Of a stretch of 64,000 bases of DNA, positions 34,791 through 44,859 are shown piece after piece. The translations under genes were made by a program, and so were the position numbers. The notes below the pieces were generated by a model. It saw only the letters and a program-made list of their open reading frames with translations. It was not told the origin of the DNA and made no database searches. Each line of letters opens with the position of its first letter. Position 1 is the first letter of the stretch. The stretch covers positions 6,936,635 through 7,000,634 of the forward strand of contig JAJEKV010000033.1 in NCBI GenBank assembly GCA_021234155.1. The letters are read 5' to 3'. This DNA is from Isoetes taiwanensis (lineage: Eukaryota > Streptophyta > Lycopodiopsida > Isoetales > Isoetaceae).

Positions 34791-35689
34791 GAATTGATCT
34801 TTGTCCGCGACATCGTGGGTCTCCCACCTTGGGATCCACCTAACACGCAATCAACCCGATACATACGATAACTACCATAATCCCTACACATTTATTAAGA
34901 TTACCTTAAGGTAATATTTTTAGGACATTATCACAACATTATATTATGAAATAACTTATCAATTCATAACATCATTAAAACAGGTTACCCAATAATTCAC
35001 TTAACATGACAATTAAGTTTATCAAAATTAAAATTAACGTCCCAGGTTTCTTCATTCCTTGCAACACATTCAAACAAAATTTGTGTTGCAAGTCTTCGTG
35101 ACTCTTCGACCTCCTTGCCCTCCCGGGGCTCTATTGGCTGCTGCGAGGTCGACACTACGTTAGTATCATTTAATTATTAATAAAATTTTTTGGTTATATG
35201 GTGACCACCCCACCTATCTACATGGATGCATGGCTAATCTCCCGGCGTAGGAAGAGGGTGAATCTTCCATTATGGCCGTGGAGGCAGCCTATATGCCTAT
35301 ATGCGCTCATGCCTACACCCTAGTTGCCCAGCGTGGAGGATAGGTCCTTCCGGTATATGGGGTGAAGGCTGATTCCTCCTATCAAAGCATATATGGGGCT
35401 AGAGGTGCTTTTCCTATTAGTGCATTCCTCAATGACCTCCTTTTCTCGAGGTCGTCTACTTAGTGGGGATGGTAGACTTTCTAATCTACCTTCCACTCGC
35501 CCTGGCGGAAACGCGGTCATGCCTACATTGACATTACACCACGCCCTAGAGATCACCGTAGTGGTCCCATCATCGGTAACAACGCATGCGACCCATACTA
35601 AGCATAGGTTGCATCGTAGATTAATCTTAACTACACAAGAATTAACCTACACAAATCGACATGCAGGCCGATTTCTTGGGAGATGACCT

Positions 35690-38340
35690 TGCCGTCCCAT
35701 TGCTCCATAAAGCGTGGGTACTACTTTACTAAGTCTTTCTTAAGTACCCCGTCGGCGTCTTCCAGCGGTAAGTGTTTCCACTTGACCAAATCTTTGGAGG
35801 AATTCTGATCTCCTCGTTTTCTTGAAAGCTTTATCAAGAATCAGTGCGGAACTATTTCGGTTGTTCCTCCGTCATTTCCAACAACGTTGGAGAATCCAAG
35901 ACCGATGCGGATTTGGATTATGCTTCTTTAACAGACTCACGTGGAAGACCTTATGAATCTTTAGGTGTGCTGGCAAGTCTAGTTTGTAGGATTGATTACC
36001 TACTCTCTTGACTATTACGAAGGTCCAGCCCACCTTGGAGCAAGCTTCTTGCAATTCCCTATCCTGAGCTTCGCCTGCTTCACCTTGATCTTGAGCCAAA
36101 CATTATCGTCAACTTTGAACTCTCTTATTGTTCGATGCTTGTCGGCGATGCTCTTCTGACGACTTCTTGCTGCTAGCGGATAACCTCGAACTTCTTCCAC
36201 AAAGGCTGCTTTGCATATCGGCCAACATCTGGCTGCGAAACTTCCACTTTTGACGCGGGGTTGTGCCAAAGTGTGCGGAGTTAGGCGATAGCCGTAATTG
36301 ATCATAAATGGCGACATTTGGGATGATTCCTGCTTGGTGCTATTGTATGCAAACTCCACCAAGTGAATAAATTCTTCCCACATACTTTGCTTATTCCAGA
36401 CATAGTTTCGTAGCATGTCCTCTAAAATCCTGTTGGTCCGCTCCGATGCGGCCATCCGTCGAGGATGATATGCGTGCTCATGGATAGCCCGTGCGGATTG
36501 CTTAAAGAGGTCTTGCCAAAAGCGCTCATGAAACCGGATCCACATGGGAGATGATCTCCCTTGGCATGCCATGAAGCCTGAAGATCTCTTTGGTGAAGAG
36601 CTTTGCTGTATCCATAGCTGTATCTGTGGTCCTGCAAGGCACAAAATGTGCCATCTTCGACAACTTGTCGACCACTATCATCAAGGCATCCTTCCCTCTT
36701 GCTGTTCTTGGGAGTCCTGTGATGAAATCCATGCTGATTACCTCCCACTTAGCGTTTGGCACCGCTAATGGCTCCAATGCCCCTGGAATTCGAAGCTGCT
36801 CCGCCTTGGTCTGCTGACATAGCTGGCATTCCTTAATGTAGTGAGCCACCTGCTTCTTCATTCCTGGCCAATAATAGCTGCTGCGTACTTTGAAATATGT
36901 TTTCATGAATCCCGCATGGCCAGCTATTGGGCTGTTGTGCGTGTCGTGGAGGATCAATTTCCTTATACCTGATGATTCGGGTACGCACAACTTGTTCTTA
37001 TGGTATAACAGGTTGCCTTCTTTCTTAAAATGCTTAAAGGCTTCCCGCTCCTTATCTGTTCTAGCCTCCCTAGAGAGACTTGCCCATACTTCCTTGAAAT
37101 CCACGTCCGTTGGCAAAGACCCTTCAATCTTCTTACCAAAGTCGCTGGAGATCGTCGAAATTGCATTGCAATGCACTCTAGTTGTCAGGGGGTGCCTTGA
37201 AAGCGCATCCGCTACCACATTGAGCTTCCCTGGCTTGTAGACTATATCAAAGTCGTACTCTTCAAGGAACTCCATCCACCTTCTCTGCCTCAGGTTGAGG
37301 TGTGGTTGCGTGAATACATATTGGAGGCTCACGGTGGTGCGTATCCAAGCTGGAACTTCCTTCCCAAAAGGTAGTGCCTCCAAATTCTTAATGCCCCGAC
37401 AACATAAAGCAATTCACGATGCGTGCGTGGGGTAGCAGCGTTCGGCGTCGTTCATCTTCCTGGAATCATACGCTACCACACGCTCTTCTTGCATAAGCAC
37501 TGCTCCTGTAGCTATCTTACTTGCGTCTGTTGCTACAAGCTTATCTTTCTCCTGGTCCGGCAGGGTTAAGACTGGGGCTGTTGTTAAGGCTTCCTTCAAC
37601 AATTCAAACCCTGCTTGGGCTTTCTTGTGCCAGTGCTCTGCCCAATCTTTCACTTTCTCCGCCCGCGTCAAGTCTGTTAGCGGGGCTGCTATCTTGGCAA
37701 AGTTCTTCACGAACTTCTGTGAGTACCACGCTAGGTAGAAAAAACCGACTTCATGCACATTCTTCGGCGCCCGCCCCGAATGGCGGCTTCAATCTTCGCG
37801 GGGATCCGTCGAGATGCCTTCTGGCGAGATCACATGTCCTAGATACTCCACCTTCTCTCATTTGCGGTGGCGCCGACAACTTGGCGCATAACCCGGTGCC
37901 TCTTCAACTTCTCCGGCACTCTTCTCAAGTGTTGTACATGCTCTTCAAGGGATCTGCTATACACCAAAATGTCATCAAAGAAAACAATCACAAAGGTGTC
38001 TAAGAACTCCACGAAGATGTCGTTCATGAGCCTCATGAGCGTTGGGGCATTCGATAAGCCGAAGGGCATTACAGTGAACTCATAGTGCCCATACCGCGTT
38101 AGAGAGGCGGTCTTATGGATATCTTCTTCCTTTATCGATCTGATGATAACCGACCTTAAATTCGATTTTGAGAAGATCTTTGCACCTTGGAGTTGATCCA
38201 TCAAGTCATCTGATCACGGGGGGGCGTACTTGTTCTTAATTGTGTGCTTGTTCAACTGCCTATAGTCTATGCACATCCTCAAAGCGCCATCCTTCTTTTT
38301 ACGAAGAGAATGGGCTCCAAATGGCGAAACACTAGGTCTA
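35690..38340 (-). pseudogene. Chromovirus pol: RT, RNase H, integrase, chromodomain-like tail
   Basis: The reverse transcriptase core (37839-38204) shows [19 protein letters not shown] and [15 protein letters not shown]. RNase H (37414-37758) shows APVLTLPDQEKDKLVATDAS. The integrase zinc domain is at 36900-37000 (HNSPIAGHAGF, CQLCQQTK). The core includes ISMDFITGLPR and VDKLSKMAHF near 36750-36700, then NRILEDMLRNYVW near 36430. The C-terminal part has KVDDNVWLKIKVKQAKLRIG and FVIVKRVGNQSYKLDLPAH (35872-36150). Beyond it, DLVKWKHLPLEDADG (35745-35800) matches the middle of a chromodomain. Established knowledge: these enzymes copy the RNA and insert the DNA, and the chromodomain can steer integration to particular chromatin. 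At least five frame breaks separate the pieces, so this copy cannot make a full polyprotein. Confidence 0.9.
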
Positions 38341-38649
38341 ATGAACCCTAGGTCTAGCGTTTCTGCAGAAGCGCTTCTTTAGCTCCGACAACTCTGCGTT
38401 GTCATTCTATATGGAGCCTTGCTCGTTGGCTTTGTTCGGTTCGAAAGTGCTATCTCGCTTTCGACTCCTCTATAAGGAGGGGCTGCTTGATCTCATCACG
38501 AAAGAGATCATGGAACTCTGTGATCGGCTTAGCTACTTGCCCGGCAACTTGGCGAGCACCTTGTCTTCTTTGCTTCCTTCCGATTCGGCTCACTAATCTC
38601 AAGCTTGAAGATGTATGCCACTTGCTCACTCTTGATGCACTTGAGCGGC

Positions 38650-39165
38650 CGTTTAGAAGACGCCACCTTGCATGATGGGAACAACTTCCTTACCTGTTAT
38701 CTCAATGATCTTGCCGTCGGGTGTTGGGAAGGTCACCTTCCGCTTTCCACAATCGATAATGGCCCCTGCTGGTCCAAGGTACCCCATTCCTATGATCAAG
38801 TCATACTTTCCAATGCCCATTACTTCTGCCCCCATTTGGATATTAATCCCTGGCAAGTCGATGTCGAAGTTAATTCTCTTGCCGCCGTCGCTTTTTCTTG
38901 CACCACTTGCTAAGACAAGCGGGTCTTGGCTTTGACTTTAGCGGCTTCAACTTCAACATTTGAACCATTCTGGGGGATGCAAAGTTATGGCTACTTCCTG
39001 AGTCTATCAAGACTATGAAGGACTTGGCCTTGGCCTTCCCTACTGTGGAAATTACCTTATACTGGCTCTCTGCTTGCTCTGTATCTATTGCGGCAAAGAT
39101 ATGGCACTCACCCTGAATGTAGTCGTGGGCTTCTTCGCCCGTCGTCGCCGACAGGCGTCCCAATC
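38650..39165 (-). pseudogene. Chromovirus aspartic protease
   Basis: 38870-39163 contains FIVLIDSGSSHNFAS, where DSG is the retroviral-type aspartic protease active site. 38653-38856 continues with VMGIGKYDLIIGMGYLGPAGAIIDCGKRKVTF, the usual second half of the fold before RT. A frameshift lies between them. This enzyme cuts the Gag-Pol precursor. Confidence 0.85.
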
Positions 39166-39189
39166 TTCATGGCGTAGAGGCGGTTCTTT

Positions 39190-40450
39190 GTCCTATGGCT
39201 GGCTGGAAACACACGAAGCACATTTGCTTTTCTATGCACTCTGCCTCTTTTCCTTGGGCATCGCACGCAAAAGGATCGCCTTGCTTTGGAGTAGTTTGAC
39301 CCCTCTGCTTGTCCTTGAAGGACACTGCTTCTTCTCTATTTGTTTTCCCAGTTTGCCACCATGTGGGGCTCTATTTGAACTGGATTTGGCTGCCACGGGG
39401 CTATAGCTTCTGTAAGCCTTGACTTTATCACGGAAATCTGGCTTGCTTACGCCCGGCTATTACGAGGTCCCGGACCCCGCAAGCTTATAGCCTTGGACTC
39501 GCTTACGATCTTTGTTCTAGGGTTTATTGCTCTCTCAAGCTTGCTGCGGATCTCCTCATTGACCCCTCGATATAGCTTTCCCTTTGCATGCTTCTCTCCC
39601 AACCCGGCACATCTGACCTTAGCCTCGCATGAATTCCTCTCGTATATTTACGGACTGATTTGTTTCCTTGTTGGAGCCTATAGAAGCTGCTTGCATCATC
39701 TTTGGACTTATGTTCCCCTTGGGACGTAATGGGCTTGAAGGCTTTTGCAAACTTCACGAACTTACAAGCATCCTGCTTAAGCCGTGTGCCTTAGTGTAAC
39801 CCTTCCACCAAATCCGTGCGGCTCCCTTCAAGTTGGCTGTTGCAACTCTGCCTTTGTCTTTATCTTTCATGCCATAAGCATTGCCGTACTCACTCATTTA
39901 GTCCAGCCATGCCTCGCTTCCAATCGACTGTTCTCCCCGAAGCTGTTCGGTTCGGGCCTTCCATACATTGCCGGTCGCGGAATCTACCTTCTTACGGTAG
40001 TCGAGGCCCTGGTATCTCTTTGTCGTCCCTCACGGGGTGTTCCTCGCCTTCCCTCTTGGTGTTCCTTTGCCTTCCATCACGTTGGGTCGAGGCACGCTCT
40101 TCCTCTTCCTCGAGGTGAGTCGAGTGCGAACTTGAGTCGGGAAGATTCGGGCTGGAGGATCTCCTTCTCTTGCTCCTCTTCTTGTCCCTTCCTGCTCTCA
40201 GAAGCTGATGCTTGGGGAACTGGCGGCGTGGCGTTGCCCACCGACACCATTCTGCTTTGCGGACGGCAAGGCCTTTATCTGCTCGGTCCGTCCTCATCGG
40301 GATATCTCCTCCTCCACGGGGTCATGGGTTCCATATCTGCAAATAGGTTCCTTTGGGGGGGTGGTGCAGGCGGGTCTGCTCTTCTATAAGGTCTCATGGT
40401 TGTCGTTCCCCTAGCGTTTAGGCTTCTAGCTGCATACAAGCAATTCATGG
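39190..40450 (-). pseudogene. Chromovirus gag, broken
   Basis: Minus-strand pieces follow the order of a plant gypsy Gag. A start region with MNCLYAARSLNARG (40440-40400) is followed by Pro-rich PPAPPPQRNLFAD, an Arg/Glu-rich segment (39992-40150), and then the capsid-like retrotransposon gag signature with SFYRLQQGNKSVRKYTRGIHARL (39690-39620). A zinc knuckle is expected just before the protease but is too decayed to read. Assignment rests on position and the SVRKYTR-type motif. At least four frame breaks. Confidence 0.7.
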
Positions 40451-40605
40451 CTATATGGTTAGTTTCATTTGTTCTCTTGCATTGTTTATGCTTGTTGGTA
40501 TAATTGTGGGGCAAAAATACATCAACAAAACATTTAAAGTGCAAATGCAATTGTATTTATATATCATATAATATTTCGGATACAAAAGTCTCAGGGATCA
40601 AGAGT

Positions 40606-42143
40606 CTAACTAGTCTTGAAATCGTAGGTAAGGCGGGTTGTCTTCAAGAAACTTCTTAACTTGGGCCGTCCCTACCGAAAGTGACCCAAGTTCTGATGAT
40701 GCTTGCCCGGCGAGCCTCCTGTATGGCTCTCACCCGGGTCTTCTACCACTGCGATTCGGATGTAAGGGCGCGATCCTTTGCCAATCTGCGCTGGCGTCGG
40801 TGGGGTATGGCGAAGTCGAAGAAGGTCAAGTGCCATTGCCCTCTTGACTAAGGCGGCATAGTCGGCGTTTGTTGCTATTCGAGCATGCGCGAGAGCGAGA
40901 GTGCAATCAGCATGAATACTCCTTCTTCACCTCACGGGACTGAACTTGCGGTGTATTACCGCTATTCTCCCATCCATCGGCAGTGACAAGTAGTACGGCG
41001 ACACGTGTCGTTGTGTGTCGCGAAGCTTCTCGCTTGTTTGGCCTCGAGGTCTATGCGCCCGGCGCTTTCGTCGACCTCGATTTGGTCAGCTCCACCGTAG
41101 TCTTCAATTGTGCGGTCGAGCCTCGAGGTCGATTCCTTCTCCTCTTGGCGGGGTGGTGTCGAAGGACTTCGGCATTAGGATGCTCGTGGTCTTCCCACGG
41201 ATCCCCATCTGTTCTTGGAGGCGAGGAACTCCTCCTCTGTTGGCAGCTCCCGCTCGTCCATCATTTGCCACGATCTTTCTTTGTAGGCCTGGATATCGGA
41301 GGTCGTCTCCCCTGTGTAGGTGTCGGCCTCCCTCACTTGAAGCGAAAATTCTGAGGTTCCCCGGACGATGAAGTCGTCCATGTGGATCTCCCGCGGTTGG
41401 TGGAGCGATTCGTCCAGGCCGAGCTCCCTCTCCACGCATTCGGGAAGGTTACGGATGTATTTGAGGGTAGATACTCCTCTCCGTTGATGATGATAGGGGC
41501 TAGGCTTGTGATGCCCTAGCCCGGAGTGGGGAACAACTTCGATGCCCTGCCCGGCTCCTTTCGAAGTTGATCGGCTCACGCTGCCTGCTTGGCGCCGTTC
41601 TGCCGATGGAAGTCGAGCTCCGTGTATCCTGATGTCGTCAGACTCCTCTTCATCGTCTCTTGCTTCTGTTCTGTTGATCTTTGCAGCGGCATCGCTCTTC
41701 CTCTTGCCTTTGCTATGGGGTCTACCTCCATCCGGAGGGATAGAGGTTGCCCCCATCGGGTTCCGGCGGTGGGATAAGAAGATGGCTAGGGCTGCGGTGT
41801 AAGAGAAGTACTTGGTCCTATTGGCTGTCGGGACCATGTAGTCGAGGCAACCTCTGCGCCTTGTTAGTTAAGTACTTGGCGATGTTGGGGACATCGCCCA
41901 AAGTACTACTTGAAGGGATGGGCGGGGAGCGAAGTATCCTATGCAAGGGGGACTTGGACAAGGGAGGGTCCTACCCTAGCCTGAAATTCGCTAGCACACT
42001 GCACTTTGTATCTTTGGGGTTGCATTTAAGCGTAGCTTGGATGTCGATTTCTTTCCCAAAGACTTGGAAGATGTCGTTGACATCCGCCTCGGCGGCATAT
42101 GGGCCTTGGTGGCTGTACCATCACCGAAGTCGGCGGTGGCCAT
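40606..42143 (-). pseudogene. ORF2 of the chromovirus, unknown function, between histone ORF and gag
   Basis: The likely start is ATG at 42141-42143 (MATADFGDGTA), about 115 bp after a TATA box. With frame changes the coding track continues through NDIFQVFGKEIDIQATLKC (about 42060-42010), a 220-codon open frame (41175-41837) and ATNADYAALVKRAMALDLL (about 40890-40840), ending near 40606 at VKKFLEDNPPYLRFQD. I recognise no domain. The 41175-41837 frame is highly charged, with a DDEEESDD acidic run and KGKRK basic patch. It is not part of any standard gypsy gene set. It may be a second accessory protein or a divergent extra Gag. Confidence 0.55.
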
Positions 42144-42258
42144 TGATCTAGCAAAGGAAGGGAGTATCAAGCGGATCTGAGAAGCGCCTCGGGGAGCTGA
42201 AAGATCGCCCTAAGCGGTGGAAACAAATTTGCGGGGTGCCAATTGAGAAATGGGGGAC

Positions 42259-42268
42259 TTATTTATAG
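42259..42268 (-). promoter_or_regulatory. TATA box upstream of ORF2
   Basis: The minus strand reads CTATAAATAA, about 115 bp before the ORF2 ATG and downstream of two conserved hairpins. Its layout mirrors the TATA box in front of the histone ORF. Confidence 0.55.
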
Positions 42269-42444
42269 AAAAGGGGAAAACCCTAATTTTTGGATGACCT
42301 AGAATTTACTGAGATTAGGCAATTCTGACCTATTAAGGGATGCAATTGCAAGTTTGAAGACTATTTCTAGGGTTTGGGCATGCTAAGAACAACTACTGAA
42401 CCTATTATACCATTTGGAGATCATTTGGTGAAGAAATGGTACGA

Positions 42445-42511
42445 GGTCTCACACATTGCTGAGGCAGATTTTGAGAATGTCGAAATCTGTCTGGCGACGG
42501 CGGTGTGAACA
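42445..42511. repeat. Conserved hairpin, copy 4
   Basis: Outer arms GGTCTCACACATTGC and GACGGCGGTGTGAAC, inner arms AGATTTTGA and TCGAAATCT around GAATG. It is the same design as copies 1-3, slightly decayed. Confidence 0.75.
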
Positions 42512-42643
42512 TGGAATCCTAATTGGGCTAGGCTTACTCAATTTAAGTGATCTAAGGCTGTAATTCCACTAAACTCATCGAAGTTAGGCAGAATTGACCC
42601 CTTACTTAGTCGATTTGGAGCTGTTTTGGGCATTTTTGGGCAT

Positions 42644-42708
42644 GGTCTCTGCGTTCGCAGCCCCGATTTTGAGAATGTCAAAAATCGTCTGGCGGCGACG
42701 TGTGAGCC
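42644..42708. repeat. Conserved hairpin, copy 3
   Basis: GGTCTCTGCGTTCGCAGC, then CGATTTTGAGAATGTCAAAAATCG, then TCTGGCGGCGACGTGTGAGCC. The inner stem is almost perfect. It begins 199 bp from copy 4, close to the 187-bp spacing of copies 1 and 2. Confidence 0.75.
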
Positions 42709-42851
42709 ATCGTCTCAATTTTGCTCAAAGCTCCAATTCAATTAAAACAAAAGCTAGGGATCGATATCTTAACCTATTTAAACAGGGTTTGACACTTTAT
42801 TTACACAAAATTTTCTTTATATTAACAAAATTTTTCAGTTATATACAAAAT

Positions 42852-44214
42852 TCAAGGGCGTTCTCCCTTGATGTGCCTGGCAAGATACATATCCTGCCTC
42901 ATGAGGGTAACCCTCTTCGCGTGCACCGTGCAGGCCGTTGAATCTTCAAAATGCTGCACTATTTTCGCTTCGGCCGCCTCCTGTAAACACAACAGCATCT
43001 CGTCGGTCCGCAGCGCGTATACGTGTTATATTCTTGCATAACTTCGCGGACCAAACGTTGGAACGGCGCCCGGGGAATCAAGAGTCCGTAACTCTTCTGG
43101 AAATGGCGGATCTCCTTGAGGGCTCTATCTTCTATCTTCTTCTTCTTGCTCCGCTTCTTCCCTGGTGCTCGGGGAGGCTTGGGCCTGGGTGGCGGTGGCT
43201 TCAAATTCTGCCTTGGGGGTACTCCGCCTTCGATTGTTCTCACCCGATGCTCCTGGAAATAGGCATTGTATGCCTCCCACTTCTCCATATAGGAGTTGTG
43301 CTCTCTAATCCTCTTCTGATAGACCTTTACGGGGTCTATCACATAGGCCTCCCGCTGGGGTCGCGGGGCTTTAACCCTATCCCACGTCGGAAAAGGTGGG
43401 GGCTTCGCTAGCTGTCCGGTCTCCTCCTGTTCTTGGGCTATATGCTCCGGGACCTCTTCCTCTACGACCGGGGGCTTTGAAGAGCTTGCCCCGTCTGCGC
43501 CCGGCACGTAGTCTTCATCCGAGTCGTCGGTAGTGGGCGGGGTCTCCTCTCCCGACGGCTCGTTGGTGACGGGATCCACTGCCCGCTTCCCAACCTTCAC
43601 CACCTTCCTCTTGCCTGCCTTTATGGCTTTGGCCTTCCTCTTCTTGGACCCGCTGGCTGTGGTCGGGTCGTCTTCTCGACTCTTTGTTCTCCGCTCCCGG
43701 CGGCGCTCTTTGGCTTCATACTTGTGGACGAAGCGTGCGAGGTCGGCCTCTTCCTCTGGGGTGAGTTCCGGCGGCTACTGCTCCTCTCTTCCTTGCTCCT
43801 CCTGCAGGTGGATCTCAGCCTGGGGTTGCTCCTGGGCTGTCGATTGGTCTGCCTGCTCCCTCTGCTCCCCCTGTGGGTTGGCGTCCTCCTGGTGTTGCTC
43901 CTGGGCTATTGGCTGCCCTGTCTGCTCCAGCTGCTCGTCCTGCGGGTTGTTGTCCTCCCGAGGTTGCTCCTGCTGCTGCCCGCTTCTTCCCTCCTCCTGT
44001 GCAATTTCCTCGAGGATCTGGTTCATGACATCCGGCCGGTCGTCCTCTAAGAGCTCTGTGTGGTCGCTCCTGTCCGATCCTGCTTCCTCGCTCGGCGAAG
44101 ATTAAGCTTTCAGGAGAAGGCGTTCTTGGAGGATTCTCGAAAAGATCCGGAAACGGGCGCTGGAGGATTCGGCTCCTCTGAGGCTTCGGCGATCATTTTT
44201 ATGCGTGCCATCAT
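42852..44214 (-). pseudogene. ORF1: histone H3-fold protein inside the retroelement
   Basis: The likely start is ATG at 44212-44214 (MMARIKMIAEASEE), about 100 bp after a TATA box. The frame is shifted near 44100, open to a TAG at 43775-43777, then open again. The long tail has a Gln/Glu-rich stretch (43775-44026), a basic patch (KERRRERRTKSRE, KKRKAKAIKAGKRK), acidic DDSDEDYVPGADG, and Pro/Lys-rich RPKPPRAPGKKRSKKKK. Then comes ALKEIRHFQKSYGLLI and APFQRLVREV (H3 alphaN and alpha1). After a one-base frame change near 43015 follow [18 protein letters not shown] (alpha2) and HAKRVTLM, then [12 protein letters not shown] and the stop at 42852-42854, exactly where H3 ends. All histone-fold helices are kept, and the H3 N-tail (ARTKQTARKS) is absent. 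LQEAAE, RVTLM and a slightly longer loop 1 are CENH3-like; FQRLVRE and the GER end are H3-like. Role unknown; chromatin targeting is inference. Confidence 0.88.
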
Positions 44215-44315
44215 CTTACGGTTTGTCAATCGCGGCTAAAGCGCCCGGGGAGATCGCCTTGGCACTCCACGGCGAAGTTCTAGGGAAGAACGGGGAAAAA
44301 TGGGAGGGGTGCGGG

Positions 44316-44325
44316 TCTATTTATA
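44316..44325 (-). promoter_or_regulatory. TATA box upstream of the histone-like ORF
   Basis: The minus strand reads CCCCTATAAATAGACCC, a near-consensus plant TATA box, about 100 bp before the ORF1 ATG and 76 bp after hairpin copy 2. It is separate from the TATA-like site in the LTR. Confidence 0.65.
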
Positions 44326-44400
44326 GGGGTCAAATTTTAGGTCAACTTTTAAACTACCTTTTGGGTTGTCTAAGGCATCTAAAACACCTAATTAAGCAAG

Positions 44401-44467
44401 GTCTCACCGCGTTAGCCCGGCCTGATTCGAGAATCTCAAAATACGGCTGGCGCGGCGTGTGTGAGAC
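44401..44467. repeat. Conserved hairpin, copy 2
   Basis: Outer arms GTCTCACCGCGTTAGCC and GGCGCGGCGTGTGTGAGAC. The inner part GATTCGAGAATCTCAAAAT is partly self-complementary. Confidence 0.75.
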
Positions 44468-44587
44468 ATGGTGGGGTCCACTATTAAATTAACATGTAAC
44501 ATGCTAACTCTACTGATTCTTAGCTTAAAATTAGAATTATCAAGTTATTTTACTGTAATTTACAACTTTTTGGTGTCAAAGCTGAAT

Positions 44588-44654
44588 GTCTCACACGTTG
44601 CGCCCAGCCCGATTTTGAGATTCTCGAAATCTGTCCTGGCGCGACGTGTGAGAC
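44588..44654. repeat. Conserved hairpin, copy 1
   Basis: GTCTCACACGTTGCGCC pairs with GGCGCGACGTGTGAGAC. The inner GATTTTGAGATTCTCGAAATC also pairs. This is the best-kept copy, with about 17-bp outer arms. Confidence 0.85.
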
Positions 44655-44846
44655 CACCCTACTTTTTGGATGTTGGCTCATCAATTTTTAATCTTTTTAC
44701 ATTTTTATTCATTTTAACTGTTACTAGCTTAGCATAACTACAAAAATGAGAAAAAAAATTTCTCATTTTTCGAGGTTTGAGGATCCTATCAAGTTAGTGC
44801 TACTGGGAACATGGCCAGTGCTTTGCTCTTGGTCTCCAAGAACATA

Positions 44847-44858
44847 GCTCTGATACCA
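44847..44858 (-). other. Primer binding site
   Basis: The minus strand reads TGGTATCAGAGC one base after the 5' LTR. This is complementary to the 3' end of plant initiator tRNA-Met, the usual primer of plant LTR retroelements. Confidence 0.95.
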
Positions 44859-44859
44859 C

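Noticed and set aside
41104-41439. Arg/Gly-rich minus-strand ORF
   Set aside because: Shadow of the ORF2 frame at 41175-41837.
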